Shown piece by piece: positions 34,420-45,500 of a stretch of 64,000 nt of DNA. The notes under the pieces were generated by a model. The model searched no databases. It was not told the DNA's origin and saw only the letters and a list, made by a program, of their open reading frames with translations. Position 1 is the stretch's first letter; every line of letters starts with the position of its first letter. This stretch comes from Paracentrotus lividus (lineage: Eukaryota > Echinodermata > Echinoidea > Camarodonta > Echinidae). Both the position numbers and the translations under genes were made by a program. The stretch covers positions 899,405-963,404 of the forward strand of contig CALNVZ010003435.1 in NCBI GenBank assembly GCA_940671915.1, read 5' to 3'.

Positions 34420-35380
34420 ACAAAGTTTTCGGCTCGCACTTCGCTCTCACTGATACTAAATGGATCTATAGCTTAAAAATTTGGCTCGCGCTTCGCCCGC
34501 ATTACTTTTCTATTACTAAAAATGAATAAAAGCAGCTTAAAGTAACATTCAAAGACAAATTTTCTTCGTACCTCCTCTCTCCGAATACATTTCTCTTTAG
34601 GTCTAGCCTCTGATCTAAAGTGTCCCCTTATTCAGAAAATGTGCCTTTTTCCCATCGAGACCCCATTCAAATCCTTTCCGTATATATTTTTTAATTTTTG
34701 TTTTCGCGCTCGCGTTACTATAATGCACAACATATATTTCAGCTCAAAATTTCGGCTCGCGCTTTGCGCTCGCTCATACTAAATAGGAACTACAATGCAC
34801 ACAAATATCTCAAACTTTTACCTTAAAATTTTCGGCTCGCGCTCGCATTTTTTCCACTACTAAAAATGAACAGTAATCAAGGCAGCCATTATGATTCTTG
34901 AAAGCATATAATAAAAGACAAATTTTCTTCGTATCTCCTCGTCTCCGAATACATTCCCTTCGATCCATGCCTCTGATCTAAAGTGTAACCCTTTTCAGAA
35001 CTGTGCCCTTTTTATAAGACGTGACCTTCAAATCCGTTCGCCACCCTCTATATCATTATAGGCCTATAGCCTAATATATTTTTTTCGCGCTCGTGATACA
35101 AATACTACAGGCCTATACGGACCTTTAATGCACAACATATCCAATTTCAGCTTAATTTGTTGACTCGCGCTCTCGGCTCGCTAATACTAAATAGGAGATA
35201 TAATGCACAAATATCTCCAACTTTTAGCATTTTTCGGCTCGCGCTTCGCGCTCGCATTAGTTTTTTCCATTACTAATATGAACAGTAATCAAGGCACCAT
35301 AAGTAACAGCATACATTCAGAGATAAATTTCTATGTACCCTCCCTCTCAAATCCATTCCGCCGCCTCTGCTCTAGGCCTA
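34420..35380. repeat. Tandem array with 'ggctcgcgcttcgcgctcgc' motifs
   Basis: About three diverged copies of a unit of 350-400 bases. Each has a GC-rich palindromic motif (ggctcgcgcttcgcgctcgc), then an actaaaaatgaacagtaatc block, then acaaattttcttcgtacctc and gcctctgatctaaagtgt. Copies start near 34480, 34820 and 35220. Inverted copies of the GC motif occur at 37060-37930. Confidence 0.75.
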
Positions 35381-35591
35381 ATGGGTATTAAAAACTGTGG
35401 CACGAGTGCTTGTGTATGTCAAACAAGTTGGCAAATTATTTCGCTCATCCCCCCCACTCCTCGACACGGATTTACGCCCTTGGTACTGTGATATCCCCAT
35501 TAGTAGGGTTGGGCGAATCTCAACTTTTTCTATGGTAAAATTCGATGTAGAAACTGAAAATGACAATTATTTTTGCCTACGTTGACGTCTT

Positions 35592-35997
35592 ACGTCGCTA
35601 AAGTGCAAAAAACCAAAATGGCCGCCAAAATGGCGTATTTTGCCCAATTATCACACTTTTTAAAGGTATAAACAACTTTTATTACGTTTTTATATGGGAT
35701 TTGAGTGTCAGGGAACCCAACATAATTAATCCAACATGATTAATCCTACCTAAGTTGACTGTTAGTGTATTTTGGTAGTTAGTTTCAGTCAATATCGAGC
35801 AAAAATCATCTCATATCAAAATCACTAAATAACACCTATAACACATACTAGGTACATTAGGTCATGATAAAATGGTCAGATTTGAGCTTTTAGAACATCA
35901 AAATCCATACATAAACAAAATAATACCGGTTTGTACTTATAAAGTGTGTCTGAATGGGCAAAATACACTATTTTGGTTTTTTGCACTTTAGCGACGT
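35592..35997. mobile_element. 406-bp TIR element
   Basis: acgtcgctaaagtgcaaaaa at left and ttttttgcactttagcgacgt at right, with inner blocks also inverted (ccaaaatgg...gtattttgccca against tgggcaaaatacactatttt). No ORF. Confidence 0.8.
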
Positions 35998-36240
35998 CCC
36001 CTGAGAGCAAAATATGGTAAAAATGACGTCATAACTACGTCAATTTTTGTCTAGTCTTACGTCTTTTTGACGTCAAAAATTTACGTCTTTATGACGACAA
36101 CTTGCACCAACGCAAGACGTTCGTATTTTGACGTGATTATGACGACTTATTTTTTACCTAAATACGACGTCTATGACGTGTTGAAGACTTGATTAAGACG
36201 TCCTGAAGACGTATTTTATGACGTGATATATACGTCTTCA
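35998..36240. repeat. GACGT-type repeat block, possible left end of a larger element
   Basis: It starts cccctgagagcaaaatatgg, similar to the terminus ccctgatagc of the element at 29056, and continues with acgtcataac, gacgtcaaaaat, tttatgacgacaa and similar units to 36230. It may be the left arm of an element whose right arm is at 39885-40130. Confidence 0.5.
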
Positions 36241-36444
36241 ATTATTCTATTAATATGATCGATCAAAATTCATAATATTTCGGAGTCGTTTAGTTTTGAA
36301 CTTGTTGTAATAACCATTACTTTAATTAGTACTCAGAGGATCAAACCTCATAGCTTTTCATTTGACTGATGAGCCTAGGAAAGAGTTTTCAATTTTTCGT
36401 CGAAGGGCACATAGCCCTGGTTTCATTGTATTAAAGGGTTACAC

Positions 36445-36800
36445 TTCGTAATTCCGATGGTTCGTTATTCCGAAGGTCCATTATTCCGAAGGTTCGTCAT
36501 TCCGAAACACGTAAAATGCCTATACCTCGATGTTCGTTTATCCGAAAATAAAAAAAGGTTCGTTAATCCGAACATTTGTGGCGTTATTCCGAAGGTTTGC
36601 TATTCCGAAGGTTCGTCATTCCGAAAACGAAAAAGGGTTCGTCATTCCGAAGGTCCGTCATTCCGAAAACGAAATAGGGTTCGTCATTCCGAAGGTTCGT
36701 AATTCCGAAAACGAAATAGGGTTCGTCATTCCGAAGGGTCGTAATTCCGAAAACGAAATAGGGCTCGTCATTCCGAAGGTTCGTTAATCCGAAAATAAAA
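36445..36800. repeat. Left foldback arm: ggttcgtcattccgaa tandem units
   Basis: About 15 tandem units of ggttcgtcattccgaa with spacers acgaaatag or gaaaacgaaat. Frames across it give VIPKVRHSENE-type repeats, which are an artefact of the tandem units. Confidence 0.85.
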
Positions 36801-37059
36801 TAAGTTTTGTAATTAGTCCAAAACTTAAATAATCTGTGGCGAAGCCGGGAAAACTGGAGGGCAGGCGTGTTGGAGGGGGAAGGGTGTCACCTCTAAGTGT
36901 TCAATTATTGTTATGAGGGTGGAAAGGGGTTGATCTATCGTTACCAGGGGCATTTATAATAAGAATTCTTTCAAATGGGTGATCATAGGCTTCAGGCCCG
37001 TATCTAGGATTTTTCCGGGGGGTTCGAAAATTGAAAAGTGGACCTTTTCTTAAACAGCA

Positions 37060-37930
37060 AACCTTGCGAGCGCGAAGCGCGAGCCGAAAATTTTGGCTCA
37101 TAACTACCCGAAGGTAGATTATTTAAGTCATGATTTTCTTTTTAATTCCTCTACGAGGTGATGATAACATCCCTTTTAGCAAAATATGTTGTGAACACGA
37201 AGCGTGAGCGGAAAATTTAACATTTATATTACTTCACTTTTGGAGTCAGGAATCAGTCAATGGGACTTTTTACGAAAACTCTACGAGCGTGAAGCGCGAG
37301 CCGAAAATTTTGGCTTATAATGACCTTAAAGTAGTGTAATTTTTTACTTTTTTCCCTCTTATTTTTACAGATCCGTAATAAGGATTTTTTATAACGGTTT
37401 AAAAATGTGAAAAGCAGACTTTTCGCAAGGATTGAACTTGGGAGCGCGAAGCGCGAGCCGGAAAATTTTGCTGTTTAATGGCCTGAATGTGGTATGTTAT
37501 ATGCACAGTTTGTCTCTTATATCTTTCTATTTTCGTTTAATTCCTTAACAAGTTAATGATCACCTCCCTTTCTAATAACGTGAACTTTGCCTTGTATTTC
37601 AGGCATATTTTGCCTCATTTCTACTTTCAATATTCATCCACACACAGATGACCAAATTCCAAAAGATGCGGGGCGAAAAAAAAAAACAAAATCATATGAA
37701 TGCTGTGAATTTGTAGCACATTTCTTTTTAACCTATAATTCGGCCTATCGAACGGGAGGTCAAGTGGACATGGCGAGCGCGAAGCGCGAGCCGAAAATTT
37801 TGCTTACATTTTTTTAAAATTACATGGAGGCTGTGCATTTAAAGCACATTTGCTTTTTTTAAAAAATATTCCTAACTAACAAGATGATATTCACCTCCCT
37901 TGACTTTGATATGCGAGCATGAAGCCGAAA
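37060..37930. repeat. Dispersed gcgagcgcgaagcgcgagcc units
   Basis: At least five copies (near 37067, 37290, 37441, 37774 and a decayed one at 37195), each followed by gaaaattttg. They are the inverse of the motif in the array at 34420-35380. Confidence 0.75.
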
Positions 37931-38342
37931 GGAAAAGCTCTTATTAAATGACTCATAGATTTCATTTTTTATTGTAATCTCTCTTGAAAACCAGGGATGA
38001 AGATAAGCGGCGGGGGGGGGGGGGCTGTAGCCCTCCCAATTCTATCTGTAGACACTTACAAAAATGCGAAAAAGATTATATAGTTTTCCGTGTGTTCAGC
38101 GAATCAACTTTGTACCTCCCCCCCCCGCCCCCCCGCCATTCCTGCCCCAAATTCTTTTAAAAACGCACAGCGGTCTATAAATATATGCGAGCGCCAGCGA
38201 AAATATTGCACACACCTATCTGAAAATGGGTTTTTTCTTCACTTCATAATTTAGCTCAGGAACGTTTTGTCCATCAGGTAGATAGGCATATTTAAGAATC
38301 CGCAGAGCATTTTATGCATAAAAGTGGGGGTTTCACACTTTT

Positions 38343-38415
38343 GGTTAACGCCACCTGGTATCGACCTCACAACCCTTGTAAGGCAGACGCTCTATCCACT
38401 GAGCCAACACATCAG
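38343..38415 (-). repeat. Degenerate tRNA-like sequence (Val-type anticodon TAC)
   Basis: The minus strand reads tgttggctcagtggatagag, then gtctgccttacaagg, then ggtcgatacc, placing box A, an anticodon TAC and box B in tRNA order. The acceptor and anticodon stems are imperfect, so it is probably a pseudogene or SINE head. Confidence 0.45.
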
Positions 38416-38494
38416 TACATACACTTATATAATGTGTGAGGTATTAGTCCCCGCTAGCCCCCGATACCCCTAAAATAATGACACCCCTCCTCGC

Positions 38495-38768
38495 AATGAC
38501 AAACCTTCGGAACAACGACCCCTTTTTCGTTTTCGGAATGACGAACCTTCGGAGTAACGAACCTTATTTCGTTTTCGGAATGACGAACCTTCGGAATAAC
38601 GAACCTTATTTCGTTTTCGGAATGACGAACCTTCGGAATGACGAACCCTATTTCGTTTTCGGAATCACGAACCTTCGGAATAACGAACCTTCTGAATGAC
38701 GAACCTTCGGAATAACGAATCTTCGGAATAAAGATCCTTCGGAATTATGAACCTTCGGAATAACGGGT
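38495..38768. repeat. Right foldback arm: aaccttcggaataacg tandem units
   Basis: About 12 tandem units that are the reverse complement of the arm at 36445-36800. The two arms are 1.7 kb apart and inverted, giving an element of about 2.3 kb. Confidence 0.85.
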
Positions 38769-39884
38769 GCTTACCGTATGAAAGAATATTTGTAATTACT
38801 GATGACCGTACTTCCATGGCTTTATCTTTTAAATAATATAACTATGTCATTGTTAAGGATTCTTAACATACTTTGCATACTTTCATTTTACTTTACAGAT
38901 AAATTATGATGTTTTCATTTATTTGTAAATAAAAAGAAAAAAAAATTTGTGTAAAGAGTTTAACATTGTTTTTTTAAAAGAAACATGATAAAAAATTTGA
39001 GTAATATACCCTAAAGCACTGCTATTTGTTTTTATAATCGATTACAAAATTATCACCAATTAGTTTATTTGAAGAAAAATGGGTTTGTAATAAAAAAAAG
39101 ACAAGAAAAAAAAAAGGACGATTGGGGAAAAGAGGTCTTCGTAACATTTCAAATTATAATAGCAGGTGTACGGGGAGGATATTTGGGCTCCTACCCCCAT
39201 GAGGTGAAGGGGAGGGGGGGGGATAATACGAAATTAACTGAAAGAGCGATTTAAGAAGACGTTTATTTTTAACGGGAAGGGAAAGAAGAGGAAGTAAACG
39301 ATTGTGAAAAAAAAGTGGAAAAGTGGAGGAATCAAAAACAGAAGGGGAAAGGAGGGGGAGGGGACTTAATAAAAGACAAGAGGGATAATTAGGAAAATGA
39401 TACAAAAATGAATAAAACCAAAAGGGAAAGCCAGGGGAAAAAAATAGGCAACAATAATATAAAAGGAAAATTTAGTTAAAAGGTGATCGAGGCGCAAAAA
39501 AAAAAAAAACCTACGTAAATAAAATAAATGAGGGAATATAAATATAAATCGGATTAAAACAAAACAAACAACAACAAAGAAAAAAAAGAAAAAAAAAAGA
39601 AAAGGAGGGAAGTAAAAATGAAAAAAAAAAAAAAAGCAGAGAAAGACGCAAATTAGGAAGCAAGGTTGAGCGGAAGCATTGTATGAATATGTTAAAGGCA
39701 AATTATTTAGATCCACCATAAAACCCCAAAATGAATCAATAAAAGTTAAAGATAAAAGAATGAAATGAAATGTAATGAAATCAAATGAACATATTGCAGT
39801 AGGCCTATCCAGCTTTTCAATAGGCAACTGGCCATAATGCAAATAAAAATATAATAGTTTTGAATTTGGTTTAAAACAGGTCAA
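38769..39884. other. Non-coding; A-rich/purine-rich on the plus strand
   Basis: From 39069 to 39660 the plus strand is strongly purine-rich (aaaa, gaagg, ggagggg), which produces long hydrophobic minus-strand frames without any conserved motif. I do not consider them genes. Confidence 0.55.
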
Positions 39885-40130
39885 GTCACCACGTGATAAT
39901 CACGTCATAATCTCGTCATGTAAAAACGCAAATAACTTGTCGTAAATTGGTAAATAAATGACGTTAGAATTACGTCATAATCTGGTCGTAAAAAATTCAA
40001 TATTAAACTCGTCGTTGTAAGTCATCGAAATTATGTCGTAAAGACGTCGTATATACGACGTATGACAGCTTATGACCAGTTTACGACCAATTTATGACGT
40101 CATTATGACCAGTGTCCGCTATCAGGGGTT
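39885..40130. repeat. GACGT-type repeat block ending ctatcagggg
   Basis: Units of tgataatcacgtcataatct, gtcgtaaattggtaaataaa and atgacgtcattatgaccag. The right end (gtccgctatcagggg) matches the terminus of the element at 29056-30330. It lies exactly at the start of the duplicated segment at 40131. Confidence 0.65.
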
Positions 40131-40933
40131 TAAAGAGTGCCCCTGACTGCGTTTTTACTAATCTCAGAAATGAAAAGGGACAAATATTCTCTTTCCGAAT
40201 ATACACAAAATATTCGAAAAATCTCTATCCATAAATAGAAAATGATAACATAAAAGAATGAAAAATACATGCATTTAGTTATGTTGCAATGCCAGTGCTA
40301 AAGGACCGTAGTCTTTGTGGTTCCCATGCATGTTATGCATAACTGGTTTTATTGATTGTAGATCATAGAAAAACGAGACACAAAATATGTTTTCGAGTAT
40401 TTCGAGAATTTAGTTGTAAGGGGACAAAGAGCTACCCTACATATACACGAACGAACATTGTGAAATGCATTCCATTGCAGGAACTGATTAAATGCAAAAT
40501 CCCATCCAGGTGCCATTAGATTTGAACTCCTCTTTCAATTTGTGCATTAAAAAGACATAAAACCATGGAACATCATTGTTGCCAAAATAGTTGTATTGAG
40601 CACAGGTTGTGCAAAGCAAAGAACCGGATTGGGAATTACAACTGAGCACTGCTGATTGTAGTTAAAGACATGACCCAATCCCGTAAAATATAAAAACAAC
40701 AACAACGTAATAAATACCAAACATATTATACATGTACATGAATTTATTTATTGTATTATCAAAGTGAGTTAAACGAAAGACGATAGACATGATAGAGGGT
40801 CCTCGAGATTAGAGAAAAGTATTATAATGATATTCATCTTGTAATATAAACATGACCAATAAAAAAAAAAGAGGGAAAAAATGACCTAAAATATGCCGCT
40901 TCATTAAATATCATTTGACATGCCGCATGTGTT

Positions 40934-40983
<50 letters not shown>

Positions 40984-41353
40984 GCAAGCTCAGGCTTCCC
41001 CTTTCCCCATGCTCAGCCTCTTTTCTGACAAAAACACTTCTCGGCCCCTCCCAAATTTTATTTTCCTATCCGAACCTAACATTCTTAATTTGTATACAGT
41101 TATTTCGAATGTAGATGCCCCAAAACGAATTTGAATTCACCAGAAGACGGGAATTTTACGAATGCGACTGCTCACAATAGCAAATTCATCGGCGCAATTT
41201 GCAATTGGATTGAACGTTGTTTGATTTTGGCTACACATAAACGAATTTCATTGCAGATTTGTAATCGCGATCACATTCCGGACGAAAGCGCTTGAAAGAA
41301 ATGTCAAATTGATCGGAGATAGTTTAAACTTGACCGGGGAAAACCTATAATAA
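40131..41353. repeat. 1.2-kb direct duplication, copy 1
   Basis: It starts tttaaagagtgcccctgact and runs to gaccggggaaaacctata. It is highly similar throughout to 41540-42770, including a stretch around tagttgtaaggggacaaaga and a GT-rich tract. No ORF is convincingly conserved between the copies. Confidence 0.92.
40928..40981. repeat. (GT)n microsatellite
   Basis: About 20 GT units. In the second duplication copy the corresponding site (42387-42411) has only gtgtttgtgtttttgttg, so the array expanded in copy 1 or contracted in copy 2. Confidence 0.9.
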
Positions 41354-41539
41354 ATAAATCAATATTAAGCTTTATAGGGAAGGAACAAGTAAATAAAAAT
41401 GAGCACTGATTTATTTTGTTGCTTATAGAAGGTCAATTAATTTGCAGAAAGATATGAATCCTTGTTAATATTTTTTTTATCACTGATAATGCCCATCTCT
41501 TAAAATTTTTAGGCGCCTTTGTTCATTTGTCGGCCCTTT
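41354..41539. other. Unduplicated spacer between the two 1.2-kb copies
   Basis: AT-rich, no recognisable feature. Confidence 0.6.
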
Positions 41540-42770
41540 GTTTAAAGAGTGCCCCTGACTGTGTTTTTACTGATCTCAGAAATGAAAAGGGACAAAATAT
41601 CCTCTTTCCGAATATACACAAATATTCGACAAATCTCTATCCATAAATAAAATATGACAACATAAAAGACTTGTAAATATGAAAAATACATGCATTTAGT
41701 TATGTTGCAATACCAGTGCTAAACATGCTAAAGGACCGTAGTCTTTGTGGTTCCCATGCATGTGATGCATAACTGGCTTTATTGATTGTAGATCATAGAA
41801 AAACGAGACACAGAATATGTTTTCGAGTACCGTTTGGGGAATTCACTCAAATATTTCAAAAGAATTTAGTTGTAAGGGGACAAAGAGCTACCCTACATAT
41901 ACACGAACGAACATTGTGAAATGCATTCCATTGCAGGAACTGATTAAATGCAAAATCCCATCCAGGTGCCATTAGAATTGAACTCCTCTTTCAATTTGTG
42001 CATTAAAAAGACATAAAAACCACGGAACATCTTTGTTGCAAAAATAGTTATTAAGCACAGCTTGTGCAAATAAGCAAAGACTGGGATTGGGAATTACAAC
42101 TGAGCACTGCTGATTGTGATTAAAGAAATGACCCAATCACGTAAAATATAAAAACAACAACAACGTAATAACTACCAAACACATTATACATGTACATGAA
42201 TTTATTTATTGTATTATCAAAGTGAGTTAAACGAAAGACGATAGACATGATAGAGGGTCCTCGAGATTAGAGAAAAGTATTATAATGATATTCATCTTGT
42301 AATATAAACATGACCAATAAAAAAAAAAGAGGGAAAAAATGACCTAAAATATGCCGCTCCATTAAATATCATTTGACATGCCGCATGTGTTTGTGTTTTT
42401 GTTGTTGTGTGTTTTGCAAGCTCAGGCTCCCCTTCCCCCATGCCCAGCCTCTTTTCTGACAAAAACACTTCACGGCCCCCTCCCAAATATTATTTTCCCA
42501 CCCGAACCTAACATTCCTAATTTGTATACAGATATTTCTCATGTGGATGCCCCAAAACGAATTTGAGCGAACATTGACGAATGCGACTGCTCACAACAGC
42601 AAATTCATCGGCGCAATTCGCAATTGGATTGAACGGTGTTTGATTTTGGCTACACATAAACGAATTTCATTGCAGATTTGTAATCGCGATCACATTCCGG
42701 ACGAAAGCGCTCGAAAGAAATGTCAAATTGATCGGAGACAGTTTAAACTTGACCGGGAAAACCTATATTA
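41540..42770. repeat. 1.2-kb direct duplication, copy 2
   Basis: See copy 1. It differs by scattered substitutions and small indels (for example an extra block gtttggggaattcactc near 41832 and the short GT tract). Confidence 0.92.
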
Positions 42771-42904
42771 TTCTTTTTTGGAGGGGGAGGAGGCGGAAGA
42801 GTTTAAATGAAATATAATGCCCCTATGTGGAGTTCAAAGCAATACGTCATTCTACAGCCCTCTTATAGCAACTTGCTTATATGATGGGGCTCTCCCGTAA
42901 TAAG

Positions 42905-43140
42905 GAAAAAAAAAAAAAGAAAAGAAAAAAAGAAATAAAAAATCATGAATATGCGCAGGAAGAGGGGTGAGTAATTTTTATTTATTTATTTATTTTTTAT
43001 TTTTATTATTATTATTATTATTTTTTTTTTTTAATTTATTTATTTATTTATTTTTTTTTTTAATTTTTTTTAAATTTTTTATTTTATTATTTATTTATTT
43101 TTATTTATTTATTTATTATTATTATTTTTTTTTGGGGGGG
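42905..43140. repeat. A-rich then T/A-rich (ATTT)n low-complexity tract
   Basis: A run aaaaaagaaaagaaaaaaag (42905-42945), then ttattta-type simple sequence ending in a G run at 43133-43140. Reading frames here are Phe/Leu/Ile homopolymers. Confidence 0.9.
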
Positions 43141-43409
43141 GCTACTGATACAATTAAATACTTGTTCATGTTTGATGGGGTTCATAATTATCATGCGGCA
43201 CCTCAGCTTTTGGTGAATATAATTTGTGTCCAAAAATTAAGGTCCCAAATATATATATATATTTTTTTAAATATCTCCTTTCTGGGGAGGGGGCGCTCAG
43301 GCATATGCAATTGGACTTCCTCTTCGCCTGTTTGCTTTATTAATCAATGGGTCTCAATGGAAGCAAAGTGGCCGTAGGCAAATCACAGGCTTGTTTTACT
43401 GGTGTCAAA

Positions 43410-44520
43410 TGGTCCAGTAATTGGTTCACCGGGTCATAATTACGTTATAATCTGGTCATATCAATTGTAAATTAGCTCGTCGTAGATTGGTCAATACATG
43501 ACGTCATGGTCACGTCATAATCTGGTCATATAAAAAAATGCAAATTGAATTTTCGTAGATTGGTCAATAAATGACGTCAAAATCACGTCACAATGTGGTC
43601 ATATTAAATTGCAAATTTACTCGTCGAAGATTGGTCAATAAATGACGTAATAATTACGTCATAATTTGGTCATACAAAATTTCAAATTTACTCGTAGATT
43701 GGTCAATAAATGACGTCATAATTACGTTATAATCTGGTCATATAAATTTAAATTAGCTCGCCGTAGATTGGTCAATACATGACGTCATAGTCACGTCATA
43801 ATCTGGTCATATAAAAAAAAAAATGCAAATTAAATTGTCGTAGATTGGTCAATAAATGACGTCAAAATCACGTCATAATGTGGTCATATTAAATTGCAAA
43901 TTTACCTCGTCGAGATTGGTCAATAAGGCCAAAAAAAAAAAAAAAATTGTTTGGATCGATGTCCTCGACGACCGACCCTCTGAAAACGGCCCCCCACCCG
44001 ACCAACACTCTTTTATTTATTTTTTTTTTTTTTCACCCAAACGCCCAAAATACACAGCTCATATTTATTTGTATATATTTTTCATAAAACAGTATTATAA
44101 CATGTGTTATTTTTCTATGCAGTCCCATTTTACATAACTCAATAAAATGTAAAAGTGATCTCAAAAATGGAAGTCATTCGTTTCTTTGTTTTTCTTTGTT
44201 TTTCAATGGGAGGAAAAAAAAAAAAAAAAAAACCCGACCGACCGACCCGATTTTTGAAAAAAGGCATTCATTGGACAACCAAACAATTTTTTTTTTTTTG
44301 CCTAAATGACGTGATAATTACGTTAATCTGGTCATACAAAAGATCGTCGTAGATTGGTCAATAAATGACGTCATATTTACGTCATAATCTGGTAATATAA
44401 AATTTCAATATACACTTGTCGTTGAAAGTGGTTAAAATGACGTCGAAACGACGCGTCGTTACGTCGCGACGTCGCGATCACGTCGTGCATACGACGTTTG
44501 TCAGCTTATCAGGGTCAGAC
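43410..44520. repeat. GACGT-type tandem array with 285-bp higher-order repeat
   Basis: Units of about 71 bases with the core gattggtcaataaatgacgt occur at 43477, 43556, 43628, 43695, 43763, 43841, 43912 and 44350. Variants recur every fourth unit (tacatgacgtcatggtcacg at 43477 and 43763; aaatgacgtcaaaatcacgt at 43556 and 43841), giving a higher-order period of about 285 bases. It ends near cagcttatcagggtcagac, similar to other GACGT elements here. Confidence 0.85.
43927..44302. mobile_element. 376-bp PIF/Harbinger-like MITE inserted in a tandem unit
   Basis: Terminal inverted repeats start ggccaaaaaaa...ttgtttgg and end with ccaaacaatttt...ttgcc. It is flanked by a 3-bp duplication TAA (43924-43926 and 44303-44305). 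Removing the element and one TAA restores gtcaataaatgacg, found intact in neighbouring units. TWA duplications and GGC-type ends are characteristic of PIF/Harbinger. Confidence 0.85.
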
Positions 44521-44940
44521 ATCATCGTACACAAAAATAATCGTCCTTTTTTTATTCTACATCAAATTTGACTATAGAAGTAACTTGTTTGAAATAACTT
44601 CTCAGAAAAAAAGTAATTATTTGCCCAACCCTACCATTTAGACCGATACATGGTGACCCCTCAGACGGCCGAAGACAAAAAAAAAAAAAAATTAACAACT
44701 ACCCCCCCTCCCCCCAGTCGTGTCTTTTGTTTTTGTTTTTTGTTTTGTACTGGGGGGGGGGGGGTCGGGGAGGCTGGGTCCCCTGGATCCGCGTCTGGGT
44801 CGATCCCCTGCACCTCGCTTGGATCTGCCCAGGGGCGGTACCAATGACTAGCATCTCAAAATTCTTTCAGAGGCTCAGCTCAAAATCGTGGATCTTTTAT
44901 TTTCCTTTATCCTTTTTCATTATTAACTGTAAGATACCAT
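44521..44940. other. Non-coding; A, C and G homopolymer runs
   Basis: poly-A at 44677-44691, C run at 44702-44715 and G run at 44752-44764, then ggatccgcgtctgggtcgat-type decayed transposon sequence. No exon is recognised. Confidence 0.5.
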
Positions 44941-44954
44941 TTTCATTTCAAGGC

Positions 44955-45062
44955 TACGTGTTTGGTCATCGGATAGCCCCGAGACGCCGCCACGAAGTGG
45001 CGGCGTCCTGAAGTAAACACTTCGTGTGCGGGCTAGTCGTAGTAAGTCATCGGATAGCTGAT
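44955..45062. repeat. Hairpin repeat with cgccgccacgaagtggcggcg core
   Basis: The core is a perfect hairpin (gccgccac-gaa-gtggcggc), followed by acacttcgtgtgcgggctag. The direct repeat gtcatcggatagc flanks it (44970 and 45046). The same family forms the end and centre of the large palindrome at 46464-47504. Confidence 0.7.
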
Positions 45063-45500
45063 TAATGCAAGAAATACTGCTCTTTTTCATTGATTTATTC
45101 GACAAGGTGAGAATAAAAAATAATTCGTAGGACAAGCTATAATCCTGATAAAGTAAGAACCTGTTTTAACTCGTGTCTCACTGTATATAACATGTCTTTT
45201 TTGCCCTTTCTATTGAGTGATCTAGATCCGACTTCCCGCACCGGCCAGACGACGGACAGCGGTTGCAGCCCTATGGAGCCCCCGGAAGTATGGGAGAGTT
45301 AATTTGGGAATTCGATGAGAACATATTGTGTGCAATGATGGTCGTGTTTGAATTTTGATCAAATGTATTCTCGGATTAATCTAAAAGTTTCATATGTATT
45401 GTGTTAACCAATCCTTAAATTAGGGGCATGATCAAGATGATATTAAATCAAGTTTTACTTCGTCTAGTTTTTACAATTTATTTTTAGCCATTTTAGGTTA
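45063..45500. other. Non-coding, nothing recognised
   Basis: AT-rich with no ORF, array or inverted pair that I can support. Confidence 0.45.

Larger units (their letters stand above)
36801..38494. other. Interior between the two ttccgaa arms; no gene recognised
   Basis: It holds the gcgaagcgcgagccgaaaat repeats (37060-37930), a G run at 38011-38022, a C run near 38118-38135 and a tRNA-like fragment near 38343-38415. No protein-coding exon is recognised. Confidence 0.55.

Noticed and set aside
36445-38768. CRISPR-like alternation of repeats and spacers
   Set aside because: Spacers are themselves repeated, the arms are inverted relative to each other, and the genome is eukaryotic; a foldback element explains it.
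39366-39884. 172-codon hydrophobic minus-strand frame
   Set aside because: Results from a purine-rich plus strand (poly-Phe on the other strand). No motif, no plausible splice context.
42967-43377. 136-codon frame with a membrane-like Phe/Leu stretch
   Set aside because: Simple (TTTA)n sequence; the apparent membrane segment is low complexity.
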